From Acanthochlamys bracteata (lineage: Eukaryota; Streptophyta; Magnoliopsida; Pandanales; Velloziaceae): a stretch of DNA of 64,000 nucleotides. The translations under genes and the position numbers were made by a program. A model generated the notes under the pieces. It saw only the letters and a program-made list of their open reading frames with translations, was not told the DNA's origin and did not search any database. Shown here one piece after another: positions 1-12,078 of the stretch (position 1 is the first letter of the stretch; each line of letters starts with the position of its first letter). The DNA is taken from contig CM034133.1 of assembly GCA_019914995.1 (NCBI GenBank), positions 2,728,001-2,792,000 of the forward strand, read 5' to 3'.

Positions 1-19
1 CTGTATTATGCTTATGCAG

Positions 20-2001
20 GCAACTGCAGGTCTTAGGACATTGGGGACTCAGAAATCTGATCAAATCTTGCAAGCGGTATGTCTTTATTTGTTTTATAAT
101 GGTGTGAATGGTTCTGTTATCTACAATTGTCTCTTTGTGCCAGCTAAATTTATGACCAATTAAGCGATAAATCTTTAAAGCGATAAATCCTTAAACTATG
201 AGCTGACTGATCATTTATCTAATTGAACTTGATGGCTGTACAGGTCAGGGATCTTCTTCAAGATAAAAGCTCTCTTAAATTTAAGGATGATTGGGTATCT
301 GTTCTTGATGGGAGTCAAGAGGGTACATTTGAATGGGTATATTCTCATGCATCTTCTCAACCATGTTTCTCCTTCATATGTTGTGAATTTATGTGCACCC
401 TTACTCATCATAGACATCCATCATACACTTCATTAAAAGAGACATTTAAGATTTTACTCTCTTTCTTCTGTGCTGTTGATTTAATATCTTATCAGAAGAA
501 GAGATATGGGTTGATTTACACTTAGCAAAATGCTTTCTCTGTAGGTTACCATAAACTACCTATTGGGTAACTTGGGGAAAGATTACTCTAAAACAGTTGG
601 AGTAGTAGATCTGGGTGGCGGATCTGTTCAAATGGCATATGCTATTTCAGAGGAGGATGCTGCGAAGGCTCCAACGTTTAAAAATGGGGAAGATACTTAT
701 GTGCAACAATTGTTCCTTAAAGGGAAGAAGTATTATCTTTATGTTCACAGGTTGGATATCTCATTAGCTGTTGCAAGTTTACATTATGAACTCTTAGTTT
801 TCCATTTCTGTCATGTAGTTTTATTAGAATTTTTTAGTGAATTTGTTTTTCTATTAGTGTTGCTAGGATATCTGGCAAATATATAATTCAACTAACAGCT
901 TTTTCTTCTTCTATTGTAGCTATTTGCACTACGGCTTATTAGCAGCTAGGGCAGAGATGCTGAAGGATGACGATGACACTTTCAGTTATTGCATGTTGGA
1001 AGGTTTCCATGGTACATCCTCTATTCACCTACTATAAAATTTGATCTCCATTCCAGTAACACTAGCTAGATTTTTTATTCAAAAAGCAAAGATAAGTCTT
1101 CTTAAGTTCCTCTTTTATATTGAATATATAATAGTATAAGTACATGCAAGTTCATCAGAAAGGAGCATGAGTAAAATATGATACACTGTTATTTTGTAAG
1201 TGTTTGGAGAGGAGATCACGTTTGTTCGGGTGTTCTCAGTTTGTAACTAAAACAGCAAGAAGGCATTGTCCTGTCATGTTAATGTATGTTAGTTTGATTC
1301 TTTGTTCTATTGCAAGATGTCACATGGTTGGACAAGGAGATCCAGTTTATGAAAAATGAGAACAGGATAATAAAGAAACTATCCAGTTTATGAGAACAGG
1401 ATAATAAAGAAACTAAGGCATTACGAGAAGTTTTGACAAACAAACAAGGAAAGTGAGATGGTCAAGAAGAGTGGAGTAAATGGATGTTCTTTTGATGGCA
1501 TTTGTTTGGCTTAACAGCAGTGCTAGTAGCATGTTGAAGGAACACCTGGACTATTATGTGCTAATTTGTTATTAAAAAATGATCTGTTGCTATGACATTC
1601 TTAGTAATTTCATTTATTTCTGATAAGATTGAAGATTTCGCCTGAGCCCCCTTACTGTACATAGTTTAAAGTTCATTGGTTGATTTAAAACAAGCTATTA
1701 TTACTCTGCTATTGTTTTTCCTTGATGCACTGAGGAGCCTGATTGATTTCAATTTCTTTTCTTTGATTTTTCTCCTTGAAGGTTCTTATAAGTATGGAGA
1801 CCACGAGTTCAAGACTTCAGCTGCACCATCTGGACCTAGCTTCACCAAGTGTAGGAGTGATGCTGTTAGAGCACTCAAAATTGATGAATCAACATGCACT
1901 CACATGAAGTGTACATTTGGTGGTGTTTGGAATGGTGGAGGTGGGAATGGACAGAAAAATCTTTTTGTGGCGTCCTTTTTCTTTGACAGGGCTGCTGAGG
2001 T

Positions 2002-2042
<41 letters not shown>

Positions 2043-2587
2043 GTATGCATGAATTCATTACATAGCAAAAACTAATACTATATTTCATAACAGCAGCTCC
2101 CTATTAGATTTTGGATCCAGTGCAACTGCGCTATTGCTTATGTGTCGAATTAGACTTTCTTCTGTGGGTACTAAGTATTAACAGTTATTATTCGCAGGCT
2201 GGTTTTGTGGACAAGAAGGAGCCAGTTGCCAAAGTTAAACCTTCAGACTTTGAGGATGCCGCCAAGCGAGTTTGTAAGATGAATCTTGCAGATGCCAAGA
2301 GTGCATATCCTTATGTGGCTGAGAGTAACCTTCCATATCTATGCATGGATCTTACCTATCAATATACACTACTTGTGAATGGTTTTGGTATGTTAGGAGC
2401 TTGGTGGTATCATTGAAACTTTAATTATTTAGTTTCTCCGTAGAGTTGCGCTAATTATTCATGCGGTTCTGCAGGTTTGGAGTCTTCGCAGATCATCACA
2501 TTGGTAAAACAGGTCAAGTACGGTGATGCTCTTGTGGAAGCAGCATGGCCTCTGGGTAGTGCTATTGAGGTTGCATCCGCAGCATAA
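20..2587 (+). CDS. Apyrase (GDA1/CD39 nucleoside triphosphate diphosphatase), 5' end off window
   Basis: Hydrolyses NTP and NDP to NMP; plant homologues (APY1/APY2 type) act in Golgi or at the cell surface and affect growth. Exons by splice sites and frame: 20-76, 244-336, 545-750, 920-1011, 1782-1999, 2198-2387, 2475-2587. All junctions keep one frame. Apyrase conserved regions are visible in order: ATAGLR (first exon), GSQEGTFEW followed by NYLLGNLG, the phosphate-binding [13 protein letters not shown], and GVWNGGGG. The C-terminus stops at ...AIEVASAA, about a dozen residues shorter than I remember for Arabidopsis APY1/2, so the last helix may be trimmed. The donor after 750 (gttgga) is weak, but the joined codon (AG|C, Ser) restores the family sequence VHSYLHYG. 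The N-terminal part with the signal anchor lies before the window. Confidence 0.93.
1340..1414. repeat. Short tandem duplication inside an apyrase intron
   Basis: A 41-bp unit beginning atccagtttatga and ending aataaagaaact is followed directly by a 34-bp copy lacking an internal aaaatga-like stretch. It lies in the long fifth intron (1012-1781). Probably a recent slippage or local duplication. Confidence 0.8.
2005..2034. repeat. (CT)15 microsatellite
   Basis: Fifteen uninterrupted CT units start 6 bases after the donor site at 2000 in the sixth apyrase intron. Such a tract so close to a donor could vary between individuals and could affect splicing. Confidence 0.95.
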
Positions 2588-3315
2588 GGAAATTATTCTT
2601 TCTGCAAGCTACATTTATCAGTGCCCCTTTAATTGGCAGGCGTACTATTTCAGTATAAAGGACCATGCAGTCTACTGTTGGCCTACAATTCTGAGAAGCT
2701 TCCCCAGTTTTGACACTTAAAACTGCTTCAAATTTGATTCAGATTATTCTGTAGATCTCATGCATCTCTCTTGGAGCCCCCTAGTTATTAGAGCATCCTG
2801 ACAGATGCATGTTCAGATGGTCTACGCTGATTGATAACCGGCTTATGCATTGTAGAGATGAGGTTTGTTTCTTATTCCCCATTGTTTGGACCTTGTAGTA
2901 TATAGTTGGCTTAGTTGGATCTGGACTCTGTCAGTTATAAGGACCTGAAATTCACCTGTAAACTGCTATCGATTCTTTCATGTTTGCCCAAGCTGGATGC
3001 ATCTATATATGTTCTGCAGTGTCCTTTGCATAGCATCTAAGCTTGTGCTTAATGTTATGCATGCAATCCGGAGCTTTCCAGATTGCCCAAGCCAGGGCTG
3101 CAAGATGAAATTAAAATGTCTCTTCGTGCCATGGGATCTTTCATTGTCAGTACAATGTTTAAGATTAAGAATATGTCTCAGCAATACAAGTTGATCCTAG
3201 TGATATGATATTCACACTTGGTTTACAAATGAACTAGGTCAGAAACATAAGTGCAACTAGTAGCGAAATCATGTTAGTTTGAAAGCGTCAACCCTAGCTC
3301 CAATCATCGTCGTAA
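2588..3315. other. Tail-to-tail intergenic region
   Basis: Holds the 3' UTR of the apyrase and the 3' flank of the converging NEN4-like gene. I see no coding potential with family resemblance. Confidence 0.6.
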
Positions 3316-4568
3316 CTATCTCAGTAGCAATCGGGTGCGTCCTAGGATTGTTCCTAGAGACTTGGCTGCTTGAACGCTCGGCAGAGCAGCAGCCTTCGCT
3401 CCCTCCGTCATCTAATTACAAACACATAAAAATAGTTAAAACGTCTATTCATCAAACATGAAAAGAATGATATCAGCATTTAAGTGTATATATACCTTTC
3501 CAAGCCTATCCTTCCTATATGGAACCATTCTAGTATGAGCTCCAAGAGATAAAGGCAACGAGGGTGATTTTCTCCTGGCTTCTTCACTGCAAGTTCTGGC
3601 GGTGGCTCTGCTTCTTGTTACCATAGTTAGATTACCTGGGTTACCGGACAATATTTGCGGTAGGCTTGATTCCTAATAACGTAGTTCAACAGCAACATAG
3701 ACATCAATGCTGTGAGATTTTGTCTCTGATGTGTATGTTGGTATTGGGAATTTGGGATTAAATAAGATAGTACACACATACCAAGAGCAGTACTGTTGCG
3801 CAATGCTTGAGCACCTCCAAATTCATTCGTACATCCTCGAGACTTCTGTAACGTATACAACATATTAGATTTGAAGCTCACTGCGAAGAATGTATTAGAA
3901 AACATGAAGAATAGCTATCAAACCTATGCTTTTGCTGTCCTAGACCAAAGTATGAAGCCAATGTTGCCATCTGAACAAGAAACAAATTAATGGCAAGCAA
4001 GGATGTTAGAATTTGGTGAAGTTTATTGGAGGTGGGTGAAATTTGAATTAACTTACTTTGAGATTACCAGCTCTCCTACCAAATTCATGTGTGAGCAATG
4101 CAAGTGAATCGATCATCCCTATAGGTTCTGGCGCAGGTCTACCAATATCGGCAAATGCCTCGCGGATACGAGGGCAATCAAATCTCTGTATATTATGACC
4201 AGCCCAAACTCTTCCTGCGCCAAAAGACAAAGAATCCATTCACCTCAATCAACTTATGCATTGAAAATGTATGTAGTTTAATTCGAGCATGCATGTTAAC
4301 ATTAAATACCATTTAAAATCTCGAATATTTTGCCAGCAACTTCTTCGAAGGCCGGAGCAGCAGCAACAGCTTCACGGGTAATGCCACTGCACCTTCTCGT
4401 CTCTACGGTCGACAAATCCCCTGGTCTTATGAGTGTGCAGTAGCTCTCCAACTCCACCAGCTTCTTAGGACATACCAGAATTGCGCCAAACTCAAGCACC
4501 CAGAACCTCTTGCCTCCTGACCCCATAGGCACCGTCGTCTCCACATCAAAGAACACAATCTCTCCCAT
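3316..4568 (-). CDS. NEN4-like DEDDh exonuclease
   Basis: A 3'-5' exonuclease of the DnaQ/RNase T fold. In Arabidopsis, NEN proteins work downstream of NAC45/NAC86 in removing the nucleus during sieve-element maturation. Six exons on the minus strand: 4568-4310, 4214-4057, 3970-3924, 3845-3782, 3672-3496, 3411-3316, giving about 266 residues, close to the remembered length of NEN4. Catalytic motifs are complete: FFDVETT (ExoI, D8 and E10), AGHNIQRFD (ExoII) and HRSLEDV (ExoIII, His plus Asp four residues on). After the nuclease fold come FGLGQQKH, MVTRSRATAR and a short basic tail ending LGRTRLLLR. The weakest junction is the third exon's donor (gtttga), but the joined Arg codon fits the family. 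Subfamily choice (NEN4 rather than NEN1-3) rests on the short C-terminus. Confidence 0.9.
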
Positions 4569-5693
4569 AGTAGATGATACTTAGATTATTCGATTTCTTT
4601 TTGCCGTTCTATCTATGAATGGAGTTTTAATTGTAATATGCAGAAGGGAATCTGTTGAGGGGCTTGTGTGGATTGCAGTTCACGTATGAAGGAGATGGAG
4701 TCTGAAAGGCTCCTTATCTTCTTACTTGGGTTGATATATAGTTTCTTTAGTTCATCCATGAAAAGAAGAAATCCCTGGAGAAAGAAAGCCTAAGAAAGGA
4801 AATCTAGCTTAAGAACAAGGTAATGATTCATCGATCGCTAGGAGTTGCTAATATTCCAGCTTCTTTTCCCAAGTTGTTTTAGGTTGTCTTCGTGTAAAGA
4901 AAGATTGCCTTGTCTATCATGCAAGCTTTTAGCCAATAATTCAAGCTTGGCCGGAGTTCTATAGGAAGCTACCATCGATCTCTGTGATACGTAATGATTT
5001 TGTCTTGCATAAAAATTCCCTTCGGTTTGTCGTATGGTTTGCGGTATGATAGAAGTTTAACCATACTCACCAGAATACCTGCGGTTTGAGTACATAATCT
5101 CCCGCAAAGATTGCACATAATTGTTTTTTAAAAGACACCGACTAGTAATTTTAACCCTTCGCTTAAAAATCCCAACCAATCTAAATTGCAACGGAGGTCC
5201 AACACAAGGTTCTTGAAGCAATCGTGCAAATATCAGGATTAGATGTTGATGTTGAAATTTGACGCATAACCAAAGGGCTCTCCATGGGCCCTTTCATCAG
5301 CCTTGGAACGAACTCAAAGCCCAAATTCAAAACTCAAGCCCACTAAAGTCGTCTGTTTTCAGGGAAGAAAACTTCCCGCCGCTAATGACTTATTTCTCTA
5401 TACTTCAAACTCATTTTTAAATTTATTTTTAATTTTATCACACTTTAAATTAAAATAAATACAAGATTAAACTAAATATTTTTCACTAAAAACTCACTTT
5501 TAAAATTCAAATTTTAAAACTAAAAATTTCACTCTCAAACTCAATTTTAATACAAAATAAATATAAAAATTCATTTTTAATTTCAAACTCATTTCTAAAA
5601 AATAAGTTTAACATTAAGGTAACACGTCCTAAACTCTCCAGATAAAGTAATCCTTTACCAAGTCCCTAAGATTTCTCTTTTAGAAGAAAATCC
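4569..5693. other. NEN4-like promoter side and AT-rich intergenic DNA
   Basis: 4569-4800 should carry the leader and core promoter of the minus-strand exonuclease. 5395-5610 is A/T-only-like DNA with repeated aaactcattttta blocks, related in reverse orientation to the segment at 25289-25420. No gene seen. Confidence 0.5.
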
Positions 5694-5870
5694 ATGGGGT
5701 TGCTGAGTTGCAAAGCCATGCAAATTATATTTCCTCCTAAAATCATAGAGGAGATCCTCCTTCACCTTCCAGCCGGTCTATATCAAGTTTAGATCAGCAT
5801 GCATGTCATGGTTACCAGAACTCTCCGATACAAATTTCCGACGCCAACCACACTCGTCTTCCCGATCCAC
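5694..5870 (+). pseudogene. F-box domain relic
   Basis: Translation from the ATG gives IFPPKIIEEILLHLPAG, a good match to the first helix of plant F-box domains (PPEIIEEILLRLP). The frame then meets a stop (tag at 5789-5791), but another frame continues with KFRSACMSWLPELSDTNF, which matches the second half of the same domain (LLRFRSVCKSWLSLISDPNF). One frameshift therefore splits a single F-box of about 45 residues. No associated kelch or FBA domain is readable downstream. Family consensus is from memory. Confidence 0.62.
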
Positions 5871-7841
5871 CAGTCACTATTGTGTCCTACTAGTCAATAT
5901 TTTTAAAGCTAACCCGGATTTTTTATATGATTATATATTGCAATAAACAGCTTGGAAATAACCTCATCATCCTCCGTGAACTCAAAACATAATGATCTAA
6001 AGACATCGCCACAGCTTAGATCAACAATAAGTAATAACACTTGTAAATCAAAGTATAGCAAACAAAAAACTATATATAAACAAAAAAAATGAATATTTTC
6101 AAAATCAATCTTTTTATACATTCAATTTAACAGTTTTGGGTTCTCTAATAATTCTTCCTTTAGTAATAGTGTAATACGGATGTTTTCTTGTGTAGTGAGT
6201 AGTGACCGCAATACCAAACTAATAAGGTCAAATTAATAATCAGTGGTCCACTTTTACGGAAACAAACAAACTAACTAACTAACAGCCAAGAGAGATAAAT
6301 AGTAATTACGAATTAAACTGGTAGTAATTAATTAAATATTAAAATAAAACGCGAAAGGCTTCCTTCTCTTCGCCATCATCAACTTCTTCTGGACTCTTTC
6401 TTTTCTATGTGTTTAATTAAAATTTTTAAATTCCCACCTTCCCCATTTTTTAACTAACAAAAGAACAAAAGAATTGAAGTCCCACTCTTTCACTTTTACA
6501 TGCAAGTAGAACAAGAACCAAAAACTGTTCTTCTTCCGTTTACTTATAATCCAATCATCACCATTCATCTCCCTCAATCTATCAACTCAAATACTCATTT
6601 CTTCTTTTTTTATAAACTTTTTGGATTTATTACCAATGTGTGTTAGTTGAAGTCGAAGATGGTTCCAACTTGGGTGTTATATGGACTGCTCTGATGCAGC
6701 TGACTTTGGTTGTTGATGTTTGGAGACCGCGGGACTTCACCGTTCTACTCTTGCTTGCTTGGGCATTGATCCCAATGCTACGAATCTGTCTGTTTCTACT
6801 TCCTGCGAGTCAACATTTACCTGCTTCGCAAGCCCTCCGGCCGCGAAGTTATCTCTCTCTCTCTCTCGGCTTTTAGTTTATTTTACTACTTTAGAATTGA
6901 CTCTATCATTCTTATGATTCTATGGAGTTGAGTAATTGCAGATTTTGTATGAACGAACTTGTATGTTGGGGAAATTGGTTGGTGATTGACTTGGTGGTTG
7001 GTTTGGTGATGAGTTTCTATGTTGAGTGCAATCATCCAATTTGAGGTTGACTTTTCTGGTATTTTTTTAGCTGATTTGCAGTGATCTAACTATTGACTGA
7101 GGTAGGACATGTTTGGTGTTTTAAAAGCTTGCTTGCTGTTGTATAGGTGCACTGAATTTCAATTCGAAACTAAGTGCCTGACGGTGGATTTTTTTTTTTT
7201 AGAAACGTTTTTTGTGGGTCGCAAATTTTGGTTGATGATCGACTTGGCCATTTGGTTTGTGGAGAGGTTTTTGTGCAACTGTGTGCAATGCTCTATGTTG
7301 AGTGAAGCTTTGACCTATTAGTTGAATGTCTGATCCAGGTTGTGCATGTGTTGGAGTGTGCTATTGACAGTTTTAGGAACCCTTTGCTTGATTTTGTCGC
7401 TTGGTTAATGAGATTGGGGAGCGCTTCTGGAGTAATACTACTAGAAAGATACCACGACTTGGTAAGGGTGAACTAGTGAATGGGCTGAGTGTCTATGCTG
7501 AGATATTGATCCAACAGCTAAATTTTATCTTCATAGCTTTTTTCTTTGAAAAATTGTGCTCTTTGTATAATCCTTCACTATTTCAACTTTCTTATTGTTC
7601 ATTGCTGTGTTTGTTCAGAATTTGTCTCGACATGAATTTCTTATTCCAAAATAGTTTCAAAATTATCTGATGCTAAAGAGATCGATCAATGCTTGATATT
7701 GAAGTTGCATTAGCTTTGTTCTTATTCTTTGGTGTATCTATATTTGGTAAGTTACGAGACTCATGTACATGGCAGATGGTCAATCTTAATATATCTCTTG
7801 TGCATGGGTTCTCTTATTTAAAATTTGGAACAACTAATGCA
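5871..7841. other. Possible old leader and first exon of the RRT-like pseudogene
   Basis: 6340-6600 is pyrimidine-rich and looks like a 5' leader. 6640-6880 has higher GC and is open in two frames; neither translation resembles a family I know. One frame has a hydrophobic stretch (VLLLLAWALIPMLRICLFLL) that could be a membrane anchor, as expected at the N-terminus of a Golgi glycosyltransferase, but this link is a guess. 6965-7045 and 7220-7300 share an imperfect direct repeat around ttggttgatgattgacttgg and ctatgttgagtg. Confidence 0.35.
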
Positions 7842-9450
7842 GGGGTATACAAAAGCAATGGGTATCTCTGAGTCTCGTGCAGCAGAGGATTAAATCAAAT
7901 GCGGCTGCAGTTTGTTTGCCTATATCCTTTCTTGATTTCGCTTCATATGTGGTTCTTGTTCATTGCTTGACAAAATGAAAGCATGTTATAAGGTCATGTT
8001 CATGATGCCAACCAACCAATACTATCTCAGTTTAGGGATATGGTTACTGTTGCCTGCTTCCTTAATTTGACTATAGTTATTCAGAGCTAGATAAAGGGGA
8101 TGCTCGTGAGTACTTATGAAATAGAGCTTTTTTGAAACGAAAGAATTTTTGTTCTACTTCGTAGAATTTTTTATACTTAATTAGAAAACGTGAAATAAAA
8201 TGGAGACGATGCCAAAACATCATTTTGGGCCGACACTAGATACAAGCATACAAAACAGGCATAAGCCTAGGCAAGCCTGTTTAAAGTATAATATGTCTAC
8301 TGCTTGGTATTTACTAAGAACATCCAAATTTAACCTGCAAGGATTTTAAAGACATTTAATGTAAGACAGTTCATTGAGTCATTGAGCGATGAGATCAAGA
8401 TCATTCATTCTCTTCCAGCAAACTTCAGTAGGAAAAAAATCCAAGAGGAACCATTTTCAATTCCTCCAGCCATTTGGTCAAATGAGAAATATTAGTTTAA
8501 ACAGGTTAGGAAAGAAGCCCAGCTCTCTTTTGATTGATTGGTTTCTCATTTGCTTCTAGAGTGACCACCCTAATGTCTTTTTGTTCAACAGATATTAGCT
8601 TTAGTAAGGAAGCATGAAGTGATTCATTTTAATAAAACAGATACTCATCTTGCTAATAATGGACTGCAATTGGCACTTCAACAATTGCTTTGTCGGTTTA
8701 ATTATGAGCTTTGAGGTTCACCCCTCAAATTGAAGCTCTAGGCAATACGATTGTTTCTATTATGCGTAAAATTGGTTCTTCTGTTGTGCTTCATCTGAGA
8801 TATGAGATGGATATGCAATATTTATCTGTTTGTACCCATGGTCATTCTGATTCTGAAATTGAGGAGCTCACGAGAATGAGGTTTCCTCTTTCTTACAACT
8901 ATGACCCACCTTTCAAGCCTTTTACTAATGATTAGGGTAGTGACCATTTAGCATTTGCTCAGGTATGCATATCCATGGTGGAAAGAGAAGGAAATAGATT
9001 CTGAGAAGAAAAGGCTGGAAGGTTTTATGTCCTCTCACACCTGAGGAACCAGCATGCCATTACAGGCTCTAGGTTTGGGAAGGACACTTTAAATTTACAT
9101 TGCATCTGGTGAAATATATGGATCTGAAAGAAGAATGACTGCTCTTCATGCTGCTTTTCCGAGAATATTGAGTAAATATTGCCTAGGCTCCTCTCGTTTA
9201 AGATTGCATTTCTCTTGGTGAGATTGTGTTATTCTTCAGGTTAGGAAGGAGGTGCTACTTAGCTCTGATGAGTTGAGACCTTCCTATAATCACTCAACTC
9301 AGATGGTAATTTGGTGACGTGTTTATACCCACTTATGATGGTAATTTGGTGAAAGTTGTGGAGGGTCACTTTCGATTATAAAAGCAAGGAAGAGACGATA
9401 GTTTTTCTTCAGAAAAGAGTTATATTATGAAGAATGTTTTGAGATATTGA
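7842..9450 (+). pseudogene. RRT-type O-fucosyltransferase-fold glycosyltransferase (GT106-like) pseudogene
   Basis: Fragments of one protein appear in order along the plus strand: SNGYL-stop-VSCSRGLNQMR (about 7850-7905), FRDMVTVACFLNLTIV and ELDK (8030-8105), FNVRQFIESLSDEIKI with HSLPANFSRK (8360-8432), EEPFSIPPAIWSNEKY-stop (8450-8495), RKHEVIHFNKTDTHLANNG (8606-8667), [10 protein letters not shown] then [10 protein letters not shown] and CTHG (8712-8845), AYPWWKEKEIDSEKKRLEG (8965-9020), and PTYDGNLVKVVEGH (9328-9370). These match the RRT/O-FucT family that builds pectin rhamnogalacturonan I in the Golgi. Lesions include TGA at 7869-7871, TAG at 8493-8495 and a frameshift before 8711. Introns are still present, so it is a duplicated copy rather than a retrocopy. 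Confidence 0.86.
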
Positions 9451-10829
9451 TGGCGGTCGTCATAAATGTTAAGTACTCTGCTTCCTGGTATATACAAGTA
9501 GAACAAAAGAACAGCATAAAAGCCAATCAAGTTCGTCACAGAGGCTTAATCCCATGAGGCTGGGTTATGAGAAATTGAGAACCCGTGAGGTTAGATTCTT
9601 TACCAGTCTGCAGTAACTCTCTTTCTCCATGGATACAGTTCCTTTGTTTATAGTTCTTACATGTCATTTCTTTAACATCTGTTCTGCAGTAATGATTTAG
9701 CAAATATATTGAGCACATCATCTTCCAGCTGTCAGTTCGAGCACAAATGATGAGTATACTGAAGTCTGCAACTTCTATCTAATCGTTCTGAAATGCAGGC
9801 TTGTTAAGCCTCACTTGAAACTAATTCTATTCACTTTTGGAGAGCTTTTCTCTGTATTCTTTCAGTTCTTAGCATTTAATATGATATATTAACATTCAAA
9901 TACCACTTTCTTCCACGTCATGCGATGTAAATAAATGATGATAAGCATTCTTCTCAAACTAGCAAGTGTTGCTCAATCTTTTCCTGGCTATCTAACCAGT
10001 GAACTACAGTTATAGAATACTTTCTCCAAAGTGTAAACTGCAAGTTTCTGGATTCTCTTATGGCATGTGGTATAGGATGCTCTTTGAGCCAGTGACAGAC
10101 TATGTTCCAGTTGTGCATCTCTTCTCTCCACTCTCAAGCCTTTCGTTTTTAGCACTGTTATTATTCGAGTCTGTTTTTGTCGATTACATTCAGTTATTTC
10201 TGCGACCATTCCCTTATTACCTTCCTTTGTCGATTACATTCAGTTACTTCTGCAACCATTCTATAGTAGCCTAGTAGGTGGTGAGACATTTCCTTACTAC
10301 TTTTCTTTGGGCTTCTCTGCGAACGTTCCTGGCGTGTGATAAGTGCAAATCTCACCAAGTGCCATACCTTCACCTAACACTTCCTAATATCTATTCATCT
10401 TACAACGCTTTCAATCAGCATGACCACAGTTTTGTTTGGTTCTCGATATGAACACAAAACATCTCCTACGCCTCCTTTTCATTTTACTTCAAACTTCTTC
10501 TAGAATCTCCCGCGTTTTACTCCTGCTGTAAAATCTGCTTCCCAAGGTGTGAGAAATTTCGATCATGCTCATAAAAAAATTTTGACCACTTTCAAATGTA
10601 AAAGAAATTAGCTTCTTGTATTAAATCAGAAGCTAGTGAAGTTCTACTAAGCTAAAGTTCTATACATATACAAATAAAAATTTTCCTATAACTAATAATT
10701 TCAACTCTCCTCGAAGAGCGCTAGTTACCAAACTACCAATTACCAATGGTTTGGAACTATTAAACAAAAGAATCCTAGCCTTCAATCTTTCTATACAGAA
10801 AGCAAGCAAATTTTTGTTGCTCCTTCAAT
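9451..10829. other. Intergenic and 3' flank of the ATAF-type NAC gene
   Basis: No coding region with family resemblance. The last few hundred bases should be the 3' UTR of the minus-strand NAC gene. A short minisatellite lies at 10176-10261. Confidence 0.5.
10176..10261. repeat. Two-copy 36-bp minisatellite, period 50 bp
   Basis: Copies at 10176-10211 and 10226-10261 both begin tttgtcgattacattcagtt and differ at two positions by eye. A more decayed third copy may follow near 10290-10325. Confidence 0.85.
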
Positions 10830-11933
10830 TCAGAATGGAGGAAGATTGGATTGGTTTGGCTTCAGTTGCTGGTAAAGGGAGGAAAAGAAGTAATCTTGCC
10901 CTGAAACATCGAGCGCCGGCATCGATCCAAATGCACCTAGAGGACCTTGCAAGTCATCAAGATTCAAGTCTGAGAACCAATCACTCTCTTCTTCTTTGAG
11001 CTTCTCTTCTATAGGAAACAATCCAATGCTAGCAGGCTTCATTCCTTGTACATGCGAGCTCAAGGACTGTTGAATTCCATGGTGATTCAGTTCATCGGAA
11101 TCTGGGAACACGTCGTGCTCGATATCTGATTCCGGAGTCCTCAAGCTATCCGATCTCGTATCATCGTTGGTACCAGAGATATTCATGCTCTCCTCTTCTT
11201 CTTTCTGGTTCTGCTGCATCTTCTCCCAACTGTTCTTCTTGTTATACAACCGACACAACACCCATTCATCCAACTGCAGCACAACGAACATTCATACACA
11301 AATTCAATATCAAAATTAACATGCAACATCACCGAATTCAGTTTACATACAAAAATTGCTAAAAAAACTTCACATACCCTGAGAGTGCCTTTCTTCGAGG
11401 ATCGGTTCGGATCAGCGAGGCGGTACTCATGCATGATCCAATCAGTTTTAACTCCTTTAGGAGCTTTTCCATGGTAAAAAACCAAAGCTTTCTTGATCCC
11501 AACAGGCTTCTTACTACCTTTAGGTGAAACCGGCTTATCGGCACCGGTAGCTTTCCAATAACCCCTTCCTGCAGCCCTGTTAGGCCTCGATCCATTCGGG
11601 TATTTCCTGTCTCTCGGCGTAAAGAAGTACCACTCTCTCTGGCCAAACAAAGCCTTATCTGTTCAATTCAATCCAACATCATCATTCATAAGTCAAAAAA
11701 GCATTCAAAACTTTGAACAGAAATAAAAAAGACAAGAACTGGAAGTTTTTGTTACCTGGAAGTTCCCAAGGATCGTATTTGTAAAGATCAACCTCAGCGA
11801 TGATGGGAACAGGAAGACACTGGTGTGCCGCCTTCCTGCAAAGATAATGGATAACAAGCTCCTCATCTGTTGGATGAAATCTGAACCCTGGTGGCAAGTT
11901 CAGCTCTGCCTCTGCATCTCTGCTCCTCCCCAT
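10830..11933 (-). CDS. NAC transcription factor, ATAF/SNAC-like
   Basis: A nuclear DNA-binding regulator of about 300 residues. Three exons on the minus strand: 11933-11756, 11658-11378, 11273-10830, with the two-intron layout typical of NAC genes and all phases matching. NAC subdomains are complete: [47 protein letters not shown] and [26 protein letters not shown] and [41 protein letters not shown] and the final RLYNKK are marks of the ATAF1/ATAF2/ANAC032/ANAC102 group, which acts in ABA, wounding and abiotic-stress responses. The C-terminal half is acidic and Ser/Asp/Glu-rich ([19 protein letters not shown]), as expected for an activation region. GRGYWKATG and [11 protein letters not shown] are slight departures from the group's usual residues. 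Confidence 0.95.
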
Positions 11934-12078
11934 CTTTTCTCAAAAATCAATCAACCAACACAACTCGAATAAAATTTCAAAACAATGTCTTCAAACTGTG
12001 AAGAAATCTGTTTTTCTTTTTGGTTTGGGTTGGTTTGCTTATATGGTGGTGGGAAATAGACGGCGGGGAGCCGAGAAG

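Noticed and set aside
1676..2088. Separate small genes within the apyrase region
   Set aside because: They are exon-intron read-throughs of the apyrase or translation of the CT microsatellite.
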